The notes beneath the pieces are model-generated. The model saw nothing but the letters and a program-made list of their open reading frames with translations, made no database searches and was not told the DNA's origin. From Paracoccaceae bacterium (lineage in GTDB: Bacteria > Pseudomonadota > Alphaproteobacteria > Rhodobacterales > Rhodobacteraceae): 64,000 bases of DNA. The stretch's first letter is position 1; every line of letters begins with the position of its first letter. Below, piece after piece: positions 41,901 through 49,061 of the stretch. Location: contig CP075370.1 of NCBI GenBank assembly GCA_019454225.1, positions 2,909,649 to 2,973,648 on the forward strand, read 5' to 3'. The position numbers and the translations under genes were made by a program.

Positions 41901-42356
41901 CAGCCGCCGCATCGCGGCCTTCAGGTGCCCGGCGATCCCCGGCTCGCGATCGTCCAGCACACGGCCGGTCAGCATCAGCGCCCAGGTCGAGGCGTTGACC
42001 AGGCTTGATGCCGAACGGCCCAGGTGCCGCCCCCAGTCGGACGGCGCGATCTTGTCCTCGATCAGGCGGTCCATGGTGTCGGCATCTGGCACCCGCAGCA
42101 AGGCCTCGGCCAGGCACATCAGCGCGACGCCCTCCTCGGTCGACAGCCCGTATTCGGCCAGGAACACCTCCATCAGCCCGGGCCTGGCGCTGTCGCGGAT
42201 CCGGGTGACCAGCCGCGCGCCCTCGGCCACGATCGCGGCGCGCGCGGGGGCGTCGAGCGCCGCGGCGGCGACCAGGGCCGCCACCAGGGGCGCCTCGGGG
42301 GCAAGCGCGCCGTGGGTGATGATCTGACGGGGGTCGGGGGTGTCGTCGCGCGGCAT
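38901..42356 (-). CDS. putA: Bifunctional proline dehydrogenase / L-glutamate gamma-semialdehyde dehydrogenase
   Basis: Converts proline to glutamate in two steps; 1151 residues. The N-terminal FAD proline-dehydrogenase barrel carries KLSALHPRYE, VKGAYWDTEVKRAQVLG, FATHNAHTVAAV and YEFQRLHGMGE. The C-terminal aldehyde-dehydrogenase half carries ISPWNFPLAIFTGQVAAAL, GVAFTGSTETAQAI and the catalytic Cys in AGQRCSALRCLYV. The length fits PutA without an N-terminal DNA-binding domain, which explains the separate regulator (putR). CAGGAGAG lies 8 bp before the ATG at 42356; an ATG 24 bp upstream is less favoured. Confidence 0.95.
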   Translation of the reverse strand: MPRDDTPDPRQIITHGALAPEAPLVAALVAAAALDAPARAAIVAEGARLVTRIRDSARPGLMEVFLAEYGLSTEEGVALMCLAEALLRVPDADTMDRLIEDKIAPSDWGRHLGRSASSLVNASTWALMLTGRVLDDREPGIAGHLKAAMRRLGEPVIRAAVARAMKEMGRQFVLGETIAAAMDRAAEAEARGYTYSYDMLGEAARTEADARRYHLSYSRAIGAIAGAARGNDIRTNPGISVKLSALHPRYEMAKRDRVMAELVPRVAALAGLARAAGIGFNIDAEEADRLALSCEVIETVLSDSSLAGWDGFGVVVQAYGRRAGAVIDWLHALATRLDRRIMVRLVKGAYWDTEVKRAQVLGLASFPVFTRKQATDASYIGNARKLLGMTDRIYPQFATHNAHTVAAVLHMAGQMGVDTAAYEFQRLHGMGERLHDIVLGERGTRCRIYAPVGAHRDLLAYLVRRLLENGANSSFVNQIVAADVPPERVAACPLAAVEGMADTVNGAILPGPEIFAPRANARGWDLTDAGDLAAIGDARGAHAETLWDARPRLAGPVAGAVRAEVRNPATGTLVGHVIPAGAPDVETALRLAAPWDAAPSERAGVLRRAADLMEAEHGAIFALLAREAGKTLSDSVAELREAVDFLRYYAEGAVSLTAPPRGVFACISPWNFPLAIFTGQVAAALASGNGVLAKPAEQTPLIATLAVDILHRAGVPATALQSLPGDGPTVGRAITSDPRVHGVAFTGSTETAQAIRRAMAGGMDPTAPLIAETGGLNAMVVDSTALPEQAVRDVIASAFQSAGQRCSALRCLYVQEDIAEGVTAMLTGAMADLSLADPWHLTTDIGPVIDAAAAQDIRAHVDAARAEGRVIRELAAPGQGHFIGPCVIRVGGIADIPREVFGPVLHLATFRAGDLDRVISDVNATGYGLTFGLHTRIDDRVQAVVSRIRAGNTYVNRNQIGAVVGSQPFGGEGLSGTGPKAGGPHYLARFTRQAAPGLPDAPPGATPEATVATALSFAPAAGVAATLDLPGPTGESNRLSLVPRAPLLCLGPSAQQALAQAEAVRRLGGQAIEAPGLAPAALSRLSGFSGAIWWGDPEGGRALALALAARPGPILPLVGGMPDIGHAMLERHVCIDTTASGGNAQLLAAGS

Positions 42357-42426
42357 GTCTGGCTCTCCTGTCAGGCCCATGATACCGCAGGTCTGCCGGG
42401 CGTTTCTCCTGAATTGTATCGGGATG

Positions 42427-42441
42427 CAGGCGATCCGCCTG
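42427..42441. promoter_or_regulatory. Inverted repeat in the putA-putR gap
   Basis: CAGGCG-ATC-CGCCTG, 15 bp, is in the 102-bp divergent gap. A GATAC (42382-42386) and GTATC (about 42416-42420) pair also lies there. Lrp-type proteins bind 15-bp symmetric sites, so this is a candidate PutR operator. Confidence 0.35.
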
Positions 42442-42458
42442 AAACCCGGGGGCGTGGC

Positions 42459-42908
42459 ATGCCGGATGAACTGGACAGTTTCGACCATGCGATCCTGCGC
42501 CATCTGGCCGCCGACGGCCGGATCAGCGCGACGGAACTTGCCCGCCGGATCGGGCTGTCGAAATCGCCCGTGCAGGTACGGCTGCGGCGACTGGAGGAGT
42601 CCGGCGTGATCACGGGCTACCATGCCCGGCTCGACCCGGTCCGGATGGGCCGCGCGCATGTGGCCTTTGTCGAGGTGCGGCTGTCCGACACGCGCGAAAC
42701 CGCGCTGACCGCATTCAACCGCGCCGTGCAGGGGATCCCCGAGATCGAGGAATGCCACATGATCGCCAGCCGGTTCGACTATCTGCTGAAGGTGCGCACG
42801 ACCGACATCGCGGATTATCGGCGGGTCCTGGGCGAACGCATCTCGGCGCTGCCGCATGTGGCGCAGACATCGACCTATGTCGCCATGGAAACGGTGAAGG
42901 AGGGCTAG
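42459..42908 (+). CDS. putR: Lrp/AsnC-family regulator of proline use
   Basis: Regulator of 149 residues. Helix-turn-helix [25 protein letters not shown], then RAM domain ([40 protein letters not shown]). The start [13 protein letters not shown] at 42459 is chosen because upstream extension runs over putA. Lying divergent from putA, it corresponds to PutR of Rhodobacter and relatives, which activates putA in the presence of proline. Confidence 0.88.
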   Translation: MPDELDSFDHAILRHLAADGRISATELARRIGLSKSPVQVRLRRLEESGVITGYHARLDPVRMGRAHVAFVEVRLSDTRETALTAFNRAVQGIPEIEECHMIASRFDYLLKVRTTDIADYRRVLGERISALPHVAQTSTYVAMETVKEG

Positions 42909-42971
42909 GGCGGCATCCCGGCCGCGCGCCGGGCTGCCTGGACCTGGCCGCATGCCCGCCGATCGCCGCCC

Positions 42972-43057
42972 TGGTGCCCGCGGCCGGATTCGAACCGGCA
43001 CGGCCTTTCGGCCTGGGGAGTTTAAGTCCCCTGTGTCTACCGTTCCACCACGCGGGC
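42972..43057 (-). tRNA. tRNA-Leu (anticodon UAA)
   Basis: 86-nt tRNA gene read on the minus strand. Acceptor arms GCCCGCG and CGCGGGC pair, with ACCA encoded at the 3' end. The anticodon loop is CTTAAAC inside the GGGGA/TCCCC stem, giving UAA. The long variable arm AGGCCGAAAGGCCGT marks a class II tRNA, and GGTTCGAATCC is the T loop. Reads UUA, a rare codon in such a GC-rich genome. Confidence 0.95.
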
Positions 43058-43165
43058 AGGCGCGGGCAGCATAGGCGGCGCGGCGGCGGCGTAAAGTCCG
43101 CTCGCGGTTGACGCCCTGCCGGGCACGCTGCGACACTCGTCGCCATCCAGCACCGGAGTGATGCC

Positions 43166-44377
43166 ATGTTCCGCCCGTTCCTGCTTGCCGCCGCGCTCGT
43201 GCTGCCTCTCGCGTCCGCCGAGGCGCGGGACGTTCAGGGCGGGGTGGCCCATGCCGAGCGGATCGCCCTGGCCCCGGATGCGGTGCTGGTGGTCGAGATC
43301 ATCGGCCGCGACGGTGTCGTGGCCGAGGCACGCATCCCGTCAGAGGGGCGGCAGGTGCCGCTGCCCTTCCGGCTGACCGATGTGCCGGATGCGCCGCTGC
43401 TGCTGCGGGCGGCGGTACAGGAGGGCGGGGCGATCACCTGGCTGGCCGAGGTCATCGAGATCGGCGCGGGAAGCGCCGATGTCATGCTGCCGATCCTGCC
43501 GCTGCGTCGCCACGCCGCCGCGGGCTTTGCGACCACCTTTGCCTGCGGGGCGAAGTTCGTGACGGCGGGTTTTGCCGGTGATGCGGCGATCCTGTCGATG
43601 GCGGGGGAAAGCCGCCGCCTTGGCGCGGTGGAATCCGCCTCCGGCGCACGTTTTTCGGACGGTGCGGGGAATGAGACCGCATTCTGGTCCAAGGGCGATG
43701 CGGCCACGGTCACATGGTTCGGGGTCACCCTGCCCGAATGCCGGGCCGTCACCATGCCGGAACAGTCGGCACTCATCGCGCGCGGCAACGAACCGGGCTG
43801 GCGGCTGGACATGTCGTCCGATGGCCTTCGGCTGACGACCGAGGCGGGTCAGACCGGCGAGGCGGCGATGCTGCCCCCCGCGATCGTCCGCGCCGATGCG
43901 ATCACCTATGTCGTGCCGGGCTGGCTGATTGTCGACCTCTTGCCGGGCCCTTGCAGCGACACGATGACCGGCATGCCCTATCCGCTGACCGCCGCCGCAA
44001 CGCCGCTGGACAGCCGCGGGATGCAGCTTCTGGGCTGCGCCGGTGATCCGCAGGATCTGTTGCGGGGCGTCTGGCGCGTGCTGCACGTCGACGGCGACGA
44101 GGTTCCAGGGGGCGCCGACGTCACGATGGAATTCGCCGAAGGCCGGGTCGCGGGCCGTTCGGGCTGCAACCGCTACATGGCGGGGATCGAGGTTACGGGC
44201 GAGTCCCTGCGCTTCACGCAGGCGGCGGGCACCATGATGGCCTGTCCGCCCGACGTGATGACACGCGAGCGCGCGTTCCTCGATGCGCTGTCGGCCATCG
44301 ACCGGTTCGAGATCGACGGCAACGGTGTGCTTCTGTTCATGTCCGCCGACCGGCCGCGCATCCGCGCGGCCCGCTGA
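43166..44377 (+). CDS. Exported multi-domain protein with MliC-like and META domains
   Basis: Secreted protein of 403 residues with signal [20 protein letters not shown]. Segments in order: YbaY-like beta domain (about 25-105, [12 protein letters not shown] and [10 protein letters not shown]), MliC-like lysozyme-inhibitor domain (about 120-190, [14 protein letters not shown] to AATVTWFG), a COG3650-type segment ([12 protein letters not shown], about 205-300), and a C-terminal META/HslJ domain ([33 protein letters not shown]). All four are envelope-stress or inhibitor-type domains. Two or more are often separate proteins; fusing them suggests defence of the cell wall against lysozyme. Domain limits are estimates. 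Confidence 0.82.
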   Translation: MFRPFLLAAALVLPLASAEARDVQGGVAHAERIALAPDAVLVVEIIGRDGVVAEARIPSEGRQVPLPFRLTDVPDAPLLLRAAVQEGGAITWLAEVIEIGAGSADVMLPILPLRRHAAAGFATTFACGAKFVTAGFAGDAAILSMAGESRRLGAVESASGARFSDGAGNETAFWSKGDAATVTWFGVTLPECRAVTMPEQSALIARGNEPGWRLDMSSDGLRLTTEAGQTGEAAMLPPAIVRADAITYVVPGWLIVDLLPGPCSDTMTGMPYPLTAAATPLDSRGMQLLGCAGDPQDLLRGVWRVLHVDGDEVPGGADVTMEFAEGRVAGRSGCNRYMAGIEVTGESLRFTQAAGTMMACPPDVMTRERAFLDALSAIDRFEIDGNGVLLFMSADRPRIRAAR

Positions 44378-44458
44378 CCGTCACGCCGCGCCGCAGCGTG
44401 ATTGACGCGGCCCCCCGCCCCGGGCAAAAGGGGGGCGGCAACACCATCGGGGGGTGGC

Positions 44459-45163
44459 ATGAAAAAGGTCTATGGCTCTGCGGCCGAGGCGCTCGACGGG
44501 CTTCTGTTTGACGGCATGACGATCGCGGCGGGCGGCTTTGGCCTCTGCGGCATTCCGGAACTGCTGATCTCGGCCATCCGCGACGCGGGGACCAAGGGGC
44601 TGACCGTCGCATCCAACAATGCGGGCGTCGACGGTTTCGGGCTTGGCGTGCTGCTGGAAACCCGGCAGGTCAGGAAGATGATCTCGTCCTATGTGGGTGA
44701 GAATGCCGAATTCATGCGCCAGTACCTGTCGGGCGAACTGGAACTGGAATTCAACCCGCAGGGCACGCTGGCCGAACGCATGCGGGCGGGCGGAGCGGGG
44801 ATCGCCGGTTTCTACACCCGCACCGGCGTCGGAACCGTGATCGCCGAAGGCAAGGACGTGAAGACCTTCAACGGCAAGGACTACATCCTTGAGACCGGGA
44901 TCGTCGCGGACCTGTCCATCGTGAAGGCCTGGAAGGCCGACCCCTCGGGCAACCTCATCTTCCGCAAGACCGCGCGCAACTTCAACCCGCCGGCCGCGAC
45001 CTGCGGCAAGGTCTGCGTGGTGGAAGTCGAGGAGATCGTGCCGCTTGGCTCGCTGGACCCCGACGCGATCCACCTGCCGGGCATCTATGTGCACCGGATC
45101 ATCCAGGGGCAGCACGAGAAACGCATCGAGCAGCGCACCGTGCGCAAGCGGGAGACCGTCTGA
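44459..45163 (+). CDS. scoA: 3-oxoacid CoA-transferase, subunit A
   Basis: Alpha subunit of succinyl-CoA:acetoacetate CoA-transferase; 234 residues. It uses succinyl-CoA to activate acetoacetate. The family-I CoA-transferase motif [19 protein letters not shown] is near the N-terminus; [16 protein letters not shown] and [13 protein letters not shown] follow. The start ATG is at 44459. The gene is separated from scoB by one base, indicating a single operon. Confidence 0.94.
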   Translation: MKKVYGSAAEALDGLLFDGMTIAAGGFGLCGIPELLISAIRDAGTKGLTVASNNAGVDGFGLGVLLETRQVRKMISSYVGENAEFMRQYLSGELELEFNPQGTLAERMRAGGAGIAGFYTRTGVGTVIAEGKDVKTFNGKDYILETGIVADLSIVKAWKADPSGNLIFRKTARNFNPPAATCGKVCVVEVEEIVPLGSLDPDAIHLPGIYVHRIIQGQHEKRIEQRTVRKRETV

Positions 45164-45164
45164 C

Positions 45165-45788
45165 ATGTGGAACCGCGACCAGATGGCGGCGCGCGCCGCG
45201 CAGGAACTGCAGGACGGCTGGTACGTCAACCTCGGCATCGGCATCCCGACGCTGGTGTCGAACCACATCCCCGAGGGGGTCGAGGTGACGCTGCAATCCG
45301 AAAACGGGATGCTCGGGATGGGTCCCTTCCCCTGGGAGGGGGAAGAGGACGCCGACCTGATCAACGCGGGCAAGCAGACCATCACCGAACTGCCCCAGAC
45401 CGCCTATTTCGACTCCGCCCAGTCCTTCGCGATGATCCGCGGCGGCAAGATCGCCATGGCGATCCTCGGCGCGATGGAGGTGGCCGAGAACGGCGACCTT
45501 GCGAACTGGATGATCCCCCGCAAGCTGGTCAAGGGCATGGGCGGCGCCATGGATCTCGTGGCGGGCGTCGGCCGCGTGGTCGTGGTGATGGACCACACCA
45601 ACAAGGCGGGTGAATCCAAGGTCCTGAAACGCTGCACCCTGCCGCTGACCGGCGCGGGCGTGGTGGACCGGATCATCACCAATCTCGGGGTCCTGGACGT
45701 GGTATCGGGCGGCCTGAAGATCGTGGAATGCGCCCCGGGCGTCTCAGAGGCCGATCTGCGCGCGGCCACCGAGGCGACCATTGTCTGA
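45165..45788 (+). CDS. scoB: 3-oxoacid CoA-transferase, subunit B
   Basis: Beta subunit, 207 residues, carrying the active-site glutamate in [16 protein letters not shown]-terminal [15 protein letters not shown] and [15 protein letters not shown] are typical. Its stop overlaps the start of a GNAT gene that begins with TTG. Confidence 0.94.
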   Translation: MWNRDQMAARAAQELQDGWYVNLGIGIPTLVSNHIPEGVEVTLQSENGMLGMGPFPWEGEEDADLINAGKQTITELPQTAYFDSAQSFAMIRGGKIAMAILGAMEVAENGDLANWMIPRKLVKGMGGAMDLVAGVGRVVVVMDHTNKAGESKVLKRCTLPLTGAGVVDRIITNLGVLDVVSGGLKIVECAPGVSEADLRAATEATIV

Positions 45789-46074
45789 CGCATTCGACAT
45801 CGCGCGCGAGGTGGCGGGCCACAAGGGCCGCTATGTGATCCGCCGCAACGGGGAAGAGGCCGAACTGACCTGGTCGGTCACGACGCCCACCCTGGTGATC
45901 GCCGATCACACGCTGGTGCCCGACAGCTTTCGTGGCACCGGGGCGGGCCTGGCCCTGGTCGAGCGGCTGGTGGCGGACGCCCGCGCCGAGGGGTTCAAGG
46001 TGGTGCCGCTGTGCCCCTTCGTGAACGCGATGCGCAGGCGCCATCCGGAATGGGCGGACGTCTTCGCCGCGTGA
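45781..46074 (+). CDS. GNAT-family N-acetyltransferase, YidJ-like
   Basis: A 97-residue minimal acetyltransferase of the Gcn5-like yjdJ/YidJ branch: [42 protein letters not shown] (CoA loop), and [19 protein letters not shown]. The start is TTG at 45781, overlapping the scoB stop by 8 bases, so it is probably translated by re-initiation. The substrate is unknown; this group often acts on small metabolites or proteins. Confidence 0.82.
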   Translation: MSDAFDIAREVAGHKGRYVIRRNGEEAELTWSVTTPTLVIADHTLVPDSFRGTGAGLALVERLVADARAEGFKVVPLCPFVNAMRRRHPEWADVFAA

Positions 46075-46078
46075 AACC

Positions 46079-46945
46079 TCACGGCGCCGCCGACACCACG
46101 CGGAACACGCAGGGATCGCTGACCAGCTCCGGCGGCGTCAGGCACAGACCCTGCGCCACCTGCCAGGCCGCCAGAACCTTCGGTACATAGTCGCGCGTCT
46201 CGGCATAGGGCGGGACACCGGCGTTGGCCCTGACCGCGCCCTCACCCGCGTTGTAGGCGGCCAGCACCATCAGCGGGTCGCGGTCAAACTCGGTCATCAG
46301 CCAGTCGAGATAGGCCACACCACCCCGGATGTTCTGCGCCGGGTCCTTGGAATCCGACACGCCGAACCGTTCCGCCGTGGCCGGGATCAGTTGCATCAAC
46401 CCCTCTGCCCCGGCATGGCTGACGGCATCGACCCGGCCCGCGCTTTCGATGCCGATCACCGCGAGGACCAGCGCGGGCGACACCTGCGTGCCGATCGTGG
46501 CCTTGAGGATCTCGGTGCCATGGGCCTGCGCGACCTGCTGCAGGTGCTGAAGGCGGGGGGCGCGCACCGAGGCGCCGCCCGGCCCCTGCGAAAGTGCGGC
46601 CATCGCCGTCGGGAACCGCCCCGCGTCGGCCCCCCGGGCGGGCGAGACCAGATCCCAGAACCATCCATAGGCGGTGGCGGGCGGCGCGGCGGGCGCCGCG
46701 GCCACATCCTGCGCGGCGGGCTCCTGCGCCGCGTCCGGCTTTCGCGGTTCGACCTTCGGCAATGCCGCCAGACGGCGGGCCTGCTCGGCGGGGTCGATCT
46801 GCACATTGATTCGCGGGCCGCTTCCGGCCGAGGGCGGCTTGACCCTCCGGAATGTGAAATCATCCTCGGCCGCCGCCACCTGCGCCGAAGCCGTCCCGAT
46901 TCCAACGCCGAGAATCACCGCAAGGAGCCTGTTCGAGCCCCGCAT
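46079..46945 (-). CDS. Periplasmic lytic transglycosylase with C-terminal SLT domain
   Basis: Cell-wall cleaving enzyme, 288 residues. A signal peptide (LLAVILGVGIGTASAQVAAA) is followed by a proline-rich linker and an SLT domain from about residue 155: catalytic Glu in LAVIGIESAGRVDAVSH, then GAEGLMQLIPATAERFGVSD and AAYNAGEGAVRANAG. It ends 4 bp from the GNAT stop. Its position beside the tad locus could let it open the wall for pilus assembly (inference). Confidence 0.9.
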   Translation of the reverse strand: MRGSNRLLAVILGVGIGTASAQVAAAEDDFTFRRVKPPSAGSGPRINVQIDPAEQARRLAALPKVEPRKPDAAQEPAAQDVAAAPAAPPATAYGWFWDLVSPARGADAGRFPTAMAALSQGPGGASVRAPRLQHLQQVAQAHGTEILKATIGTQVSPALVLAVIGIESAGRVDAVSHAGAEGLMQLIPATAERFGVSDSKDPAQNIRGGVAYLDWLMTEFDRDPLMVLAAYNAGEGAVRANAGVPPYAETRDYVPKVLAAWQVAQGLCLTPPELVSDPCVFRVVSAAP

Positions 46946-47308
46946 GCCTGCCGTCCTGTCGCCTGCTCGTTATTTTTCGGTGAAGCTGCGGGAATCGCGC
47001 CTTCATGCCAAGCAAATTCGGCCGTCAAATGTGGCAAAAACGCCAAACTCGGCACCCCGGCCACAGCCACGGCCACGCCATTCTGTGAAAGTTCGTTCGT
47101 GTTTCGCAATATTTTCAATGGCTTGAAAGAATCCTGCAATCGGCTGCATTTTCCCGAAAATGCCTCTCGGACTGCGCATTCCCAACACAATCGGGGTCGA
47201 TAAAGCAACCATACCGAGACGGAGAGGGACGCGGAACAGAGGCCGGTCCAAGACGATCCGAAGCGGTTGGCAACCGAACCTGACAGCTCCTTGGAAAGGG
47301 ACAGAACC
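46946..47308. other. 363-bp intergenic region before flp1
   Basis: This is the longest gene-free stretch in the window. It is less GC-rich than its surroundings and has many A/T runs. A candidate promoter and palindrome lie at 47123-47163. No RNA gene or open frame with a good ribosome site was recognised. Several TTGGC/GCCAA-type short repeats are present but form no clear structure. Confidence 0.6.
47123..47163 (+). promoter_or_regulatory. Candidate flp1 promoter with 18-bp palindrome
   Basis: TTGAAA (47123-47128), 16 bases, TGCATT (47145-47150). The perfect palindrome GCATTTTC-CC-GAAAATGC (47146-47163) overlaps the -10 and is the strongest symmetric site in the gap, so a dedicated regulator may act here. 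No regulator gene is next to it. The leader to flp1 would be about 150 nt. Confidence 0.45.
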
Positions 47309-47494
47309 ATGAAACTGCTGAACATCTTCAAGAACTTCTCGAAAGACGAAGACGGCGCCGTGACCGTTGACTGGGTCGTGCTGACCGCTGCCATCGTCGG
47401 CCTGGGCCTCGTCGTGATGAACGCGATCGAACCGGCGATCACCGCTGCCGGCGACCAGATCGCTGCCGACCTGGAAGAAGCCGCTTCGCGCTGA
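47309..47494 (+). CDS. Flp-family pilin, first copy
   Basis: Main pilin of the tad fibre, 61 residues. The leader MKLLNIFKNFSKDEDG is cleaved after Gly16 by the CpaA prepilin peptidase. The mature sequence begins AVTVDWVVLTAAIVGLG. At +5 the usual Glu is Asp, and at +6 the usual Tyr is Trp. GGAAAGGG is 7 bases before the ATG. A strong terminator follows, so this gene is likely transcribed at high level as its own message. Confidence 0.9.
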   Translation: MKLLNIFKNFSKDEDGAVTVDWVVLTAAIVGLGLVVMNAIEPAITAAGDQIAADLEEAASR

Positions 47495-47548
47495 TCCTGA
47501 GGTGTCAGGCGGCGGCCAGGTGCCGCCGCCGACCACACCCCCGCCAAG

Positions 47549-47575
47549 ACGCGGCCCCCAACGGGGCCGCGTTTT
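47549..47575 (+). terminator. Rho-independent terminator after flp1
   Basis: Perfect 10-bp stem ACGCGGCCCC / GGGGCCGCGT with loop CAAC, followed by TTTT. A second stem (GGCGGC / GCCGCC) lies just upstream. This is the clearest terminator in the window. Confidence 0.85.
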
Positions 47576-47711
47576 CCGTTTCCGCGGGCGCCCGCCAGGT
47601 CGGGCCGGAAAGGCTGGGGCAACCGCGGAATCGATCCAAATCCGCCCCTTTGACGCCACATTCAGGCGATACCCCGGAAGGTGAGGGGCGCTTTACGCGG
47701 AGCAAGCATCA

Positions 47712-47915
47712 ATGCGCGGCATTGGCAACGGTTTGAAGGCTTCCGTCCGGCGCTTTGCGCAGGACGAAGGTGGCGCGGTGACGGTGGACTGGGTCGTGCT
47801 GACGGCGGCGCTCGTGGGCGTCGTGATGGCGCTGCACCAGCTGCTGACGGTGTCGCTGTATGAGAATGCGGGTGTGCGGATCGCGCAGGACGTGGCCGAG
47901 GCAGCTTCCCGCTGA
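47712..47915 (+). CDS. Flp-family pilin, second copy
   Basis: Second pilin-like protein, 67 residues. Leader of 21 residues ending DEGG, then AVTVDWVVLTAALVGVVMA, the same Asp+5/Trp+6 variant as the first pilin. The C-terminal half differs strongly (YENAGVRIAQDVAEAASR) except for the final EAASR that both share. The start has a modest GGAG site. It may be a minor pilin or an alternative subunit. Confidence 0.85.
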   Translation: MRGIGNGLKASVRRFAQDEGGAVTVDWVVLTAALVGVVMALHQLLTVSLYENAGVRIAQDVAEAASR

Positions 47916-47930
47916 CGTGATGGATGGGTA

Positions 47931-47976
47931 GCGCCGCTCTGCCGCGGCGCGTGGGGCAAGGCCGCCACCGGCGGCC
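47931..47976 (+). terminator. Two tandem hairpins between flp2 and cpaB
   Basis: GCGCCGC-N6-GCGGCGC (47931-47950) and GGCCGCC-ACC-GGCGGCC (47960-47976), both perfect 7-bp stems and no U-tract. They probably slow or partly stop transcription after the pilin gene, or protect its message. Confidence 0.55.
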
Positions 47977-47997
47977 GCATACGAAGGATGGGCGCAC

Positions 47998-48843
47998 ATG
48001 CGTGCGATATTCGGACTGGTCTTCATCGCGGGGCTCGCACTGGCGGGTTTCGCCGTCTACATGGTCCAGAAGTACGTGGGCCAGAATCAGGCGGAACTGA
48101 CGCAGGAGCGGGCGTTCCGGGCAAAGCTCGGGCCGGTTGTCGAAGTCTACGTCGCCAAGGAGGCACTGGTCTACGGTGCCCCCCTGACCCGGGACGACGT
48201 GCGCAAGGTGCTGATGCCAAAGAACAACCTGCCCGAATCGGTGTTCACCGACGAGGCGGCGCTGTTCCCCGGCGACTATCTGAAACCGCGCTTCGTGGTT
48301 CGACAGATGGAGAAATCCGAACCGATCCTGGCTGTAAAGGTCACCGAACCGGGCGAGGACGCGGGGCTGACGGCCCGCCTGGCCAAGGGCATGCGGGCCT
48401 TCGCGATCAAGGTCGACGTCGCCTCGGGCGTGTCGGGCTTCCTGCAGCCGGGTGACAACGTCGACATCTACTGGACCGGCACGACGCGCGACATCGAGGG
48501 CGAGATGACCCGCCTGATCGAAGGATCGGTGCAGATCGTGGCGGTGGACCAGATCGCCAACAGCGAACGCAGCTCGGGCGCGCTTGTTGCCCGGACGGTG
48601 ACGGTTGAGGTGACGCCCCAGCAGGTCGCCCGGCTGGCACAGGCCCAGGCGACCGGCCGCCTGGCGCTGTCGCTGGTGGGCCAGGGCGATGTCGCCGCCA
48701 GCGGCGTGATCGACGTCGACAGCCGCAGCCTTCTGGGCATCGTCATCGAACAGCAGGCGCAGGTCGAGGTGGAAAAGGTGTGTTCGGTCAAGACGCGGCG
48801 CGGAGCCGATGTCGTGGAAATCCCGATCCCCTGCACCAACTGA
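47998..48843 (+). CDS. cpaB: Flp pilus assembly protein CpaB (RcpC)
   Basis: Periplasmic pilus-assembly protein of 281 residues. An N-terminal membrane anchor (IFGLVFIAGLALAGFAVYMV) precedes two SAF-like beta-clip domains (VYVAKEALVYGAPLTRDDV; VDVASGVSGFLQPGDNVDIYWTG). Proposed to bind peptidoglycan and steady the secretin. The terminator after it sets it apart from cpaC. Confidence 0.9.
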   Translation: MRAIFGLVFIAGLALAGFAVYMVQKYVGQNQAELTQERAFRAKLGPVVEVYVAKEALVYGAPLTRDDVRKVLMPKNNLPESVFTDEAALFPGDYLKPRFVVRQMEKSEPILAVKVTEPGEDAGLTARLAKGMRAFAIKVDVASGVSGFLQPGDNVDIYWTGTTRDIEGEMTRLIEGSVQIVAVDQIANSERSSGALVARTVTVEVTPQQVARLAQAQATGRLALSLVGQGDVAASGVIDVDSRSLLGIVIEQQAQVEVEKVCSVKTRRGADVVEIPIPCTN

Positions 48844-48872
48844 CAGCTGCGGCAACCGGCCGGCAATGTGGC

Positions 48873-48898
48873 AAGGGCACCCTATGTGGTGCCCTTTT
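48873..48898 (+). terminator. Terminator after cpaB
   Basis: AAGGGCACC-CTATGT-GGTGCCCTT, a 9-bp perfect stem ending in TTTT. Suggests cpaC has its own promoter. Confidence 0.75.
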
Positions 48899-48935
48899 CG
48901 CATGCCCGCACACAACACCTGCACCCTGTTGCAAG

Positions 48936-48963
48936 TTATCCACATAAAGGTTGCGCCACAACC
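48936..48963. promoter_or_regulatory. DnaA-box-like site and inverted repeat upstream of cpaC
   Basis: TTATCCACA (48936-48944) matches the DnaA-box consensus exactly. GGTTG-CGCCA-CAACC (48949-48963) is a perfect inverted repeat right after it. Both sit in the AT-richer 218-bp gap where the cpaC promoter must be. One box alone is weak evidence. Confidence 0.4.
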
Positions 48964-49061
48964 ATATGATTCTTGCAAAAAAACCTGAACTGGCACACTC
49001 TGCCGACAGAAGACCGGGCATGAAGACCCGGAACAGAGGCGTGATCGGAGAGGCAGGTCAC

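Noticed and set aside
38169-42008. Long open frame of 1279 codons on the plus strand
   Set aside because: It lies opposite putA, is full of Arg/Gly/His/Pro as expected of an antisense frame in GC-rich DNA, and has no start context.
46946-47308. Hidden small gene or RNA in the flp1 upstream gap
   Set aside because: No open frame with a ribosome site and no stable multi-stem structure could be seen; only promoter-type elements.
48936-48944. DnaA box as a sign of a replication origin
   Set aside because: Only one box, no AT-rich unwinding element, and no dnaA, dnaN, parA or repABC gene nearby.
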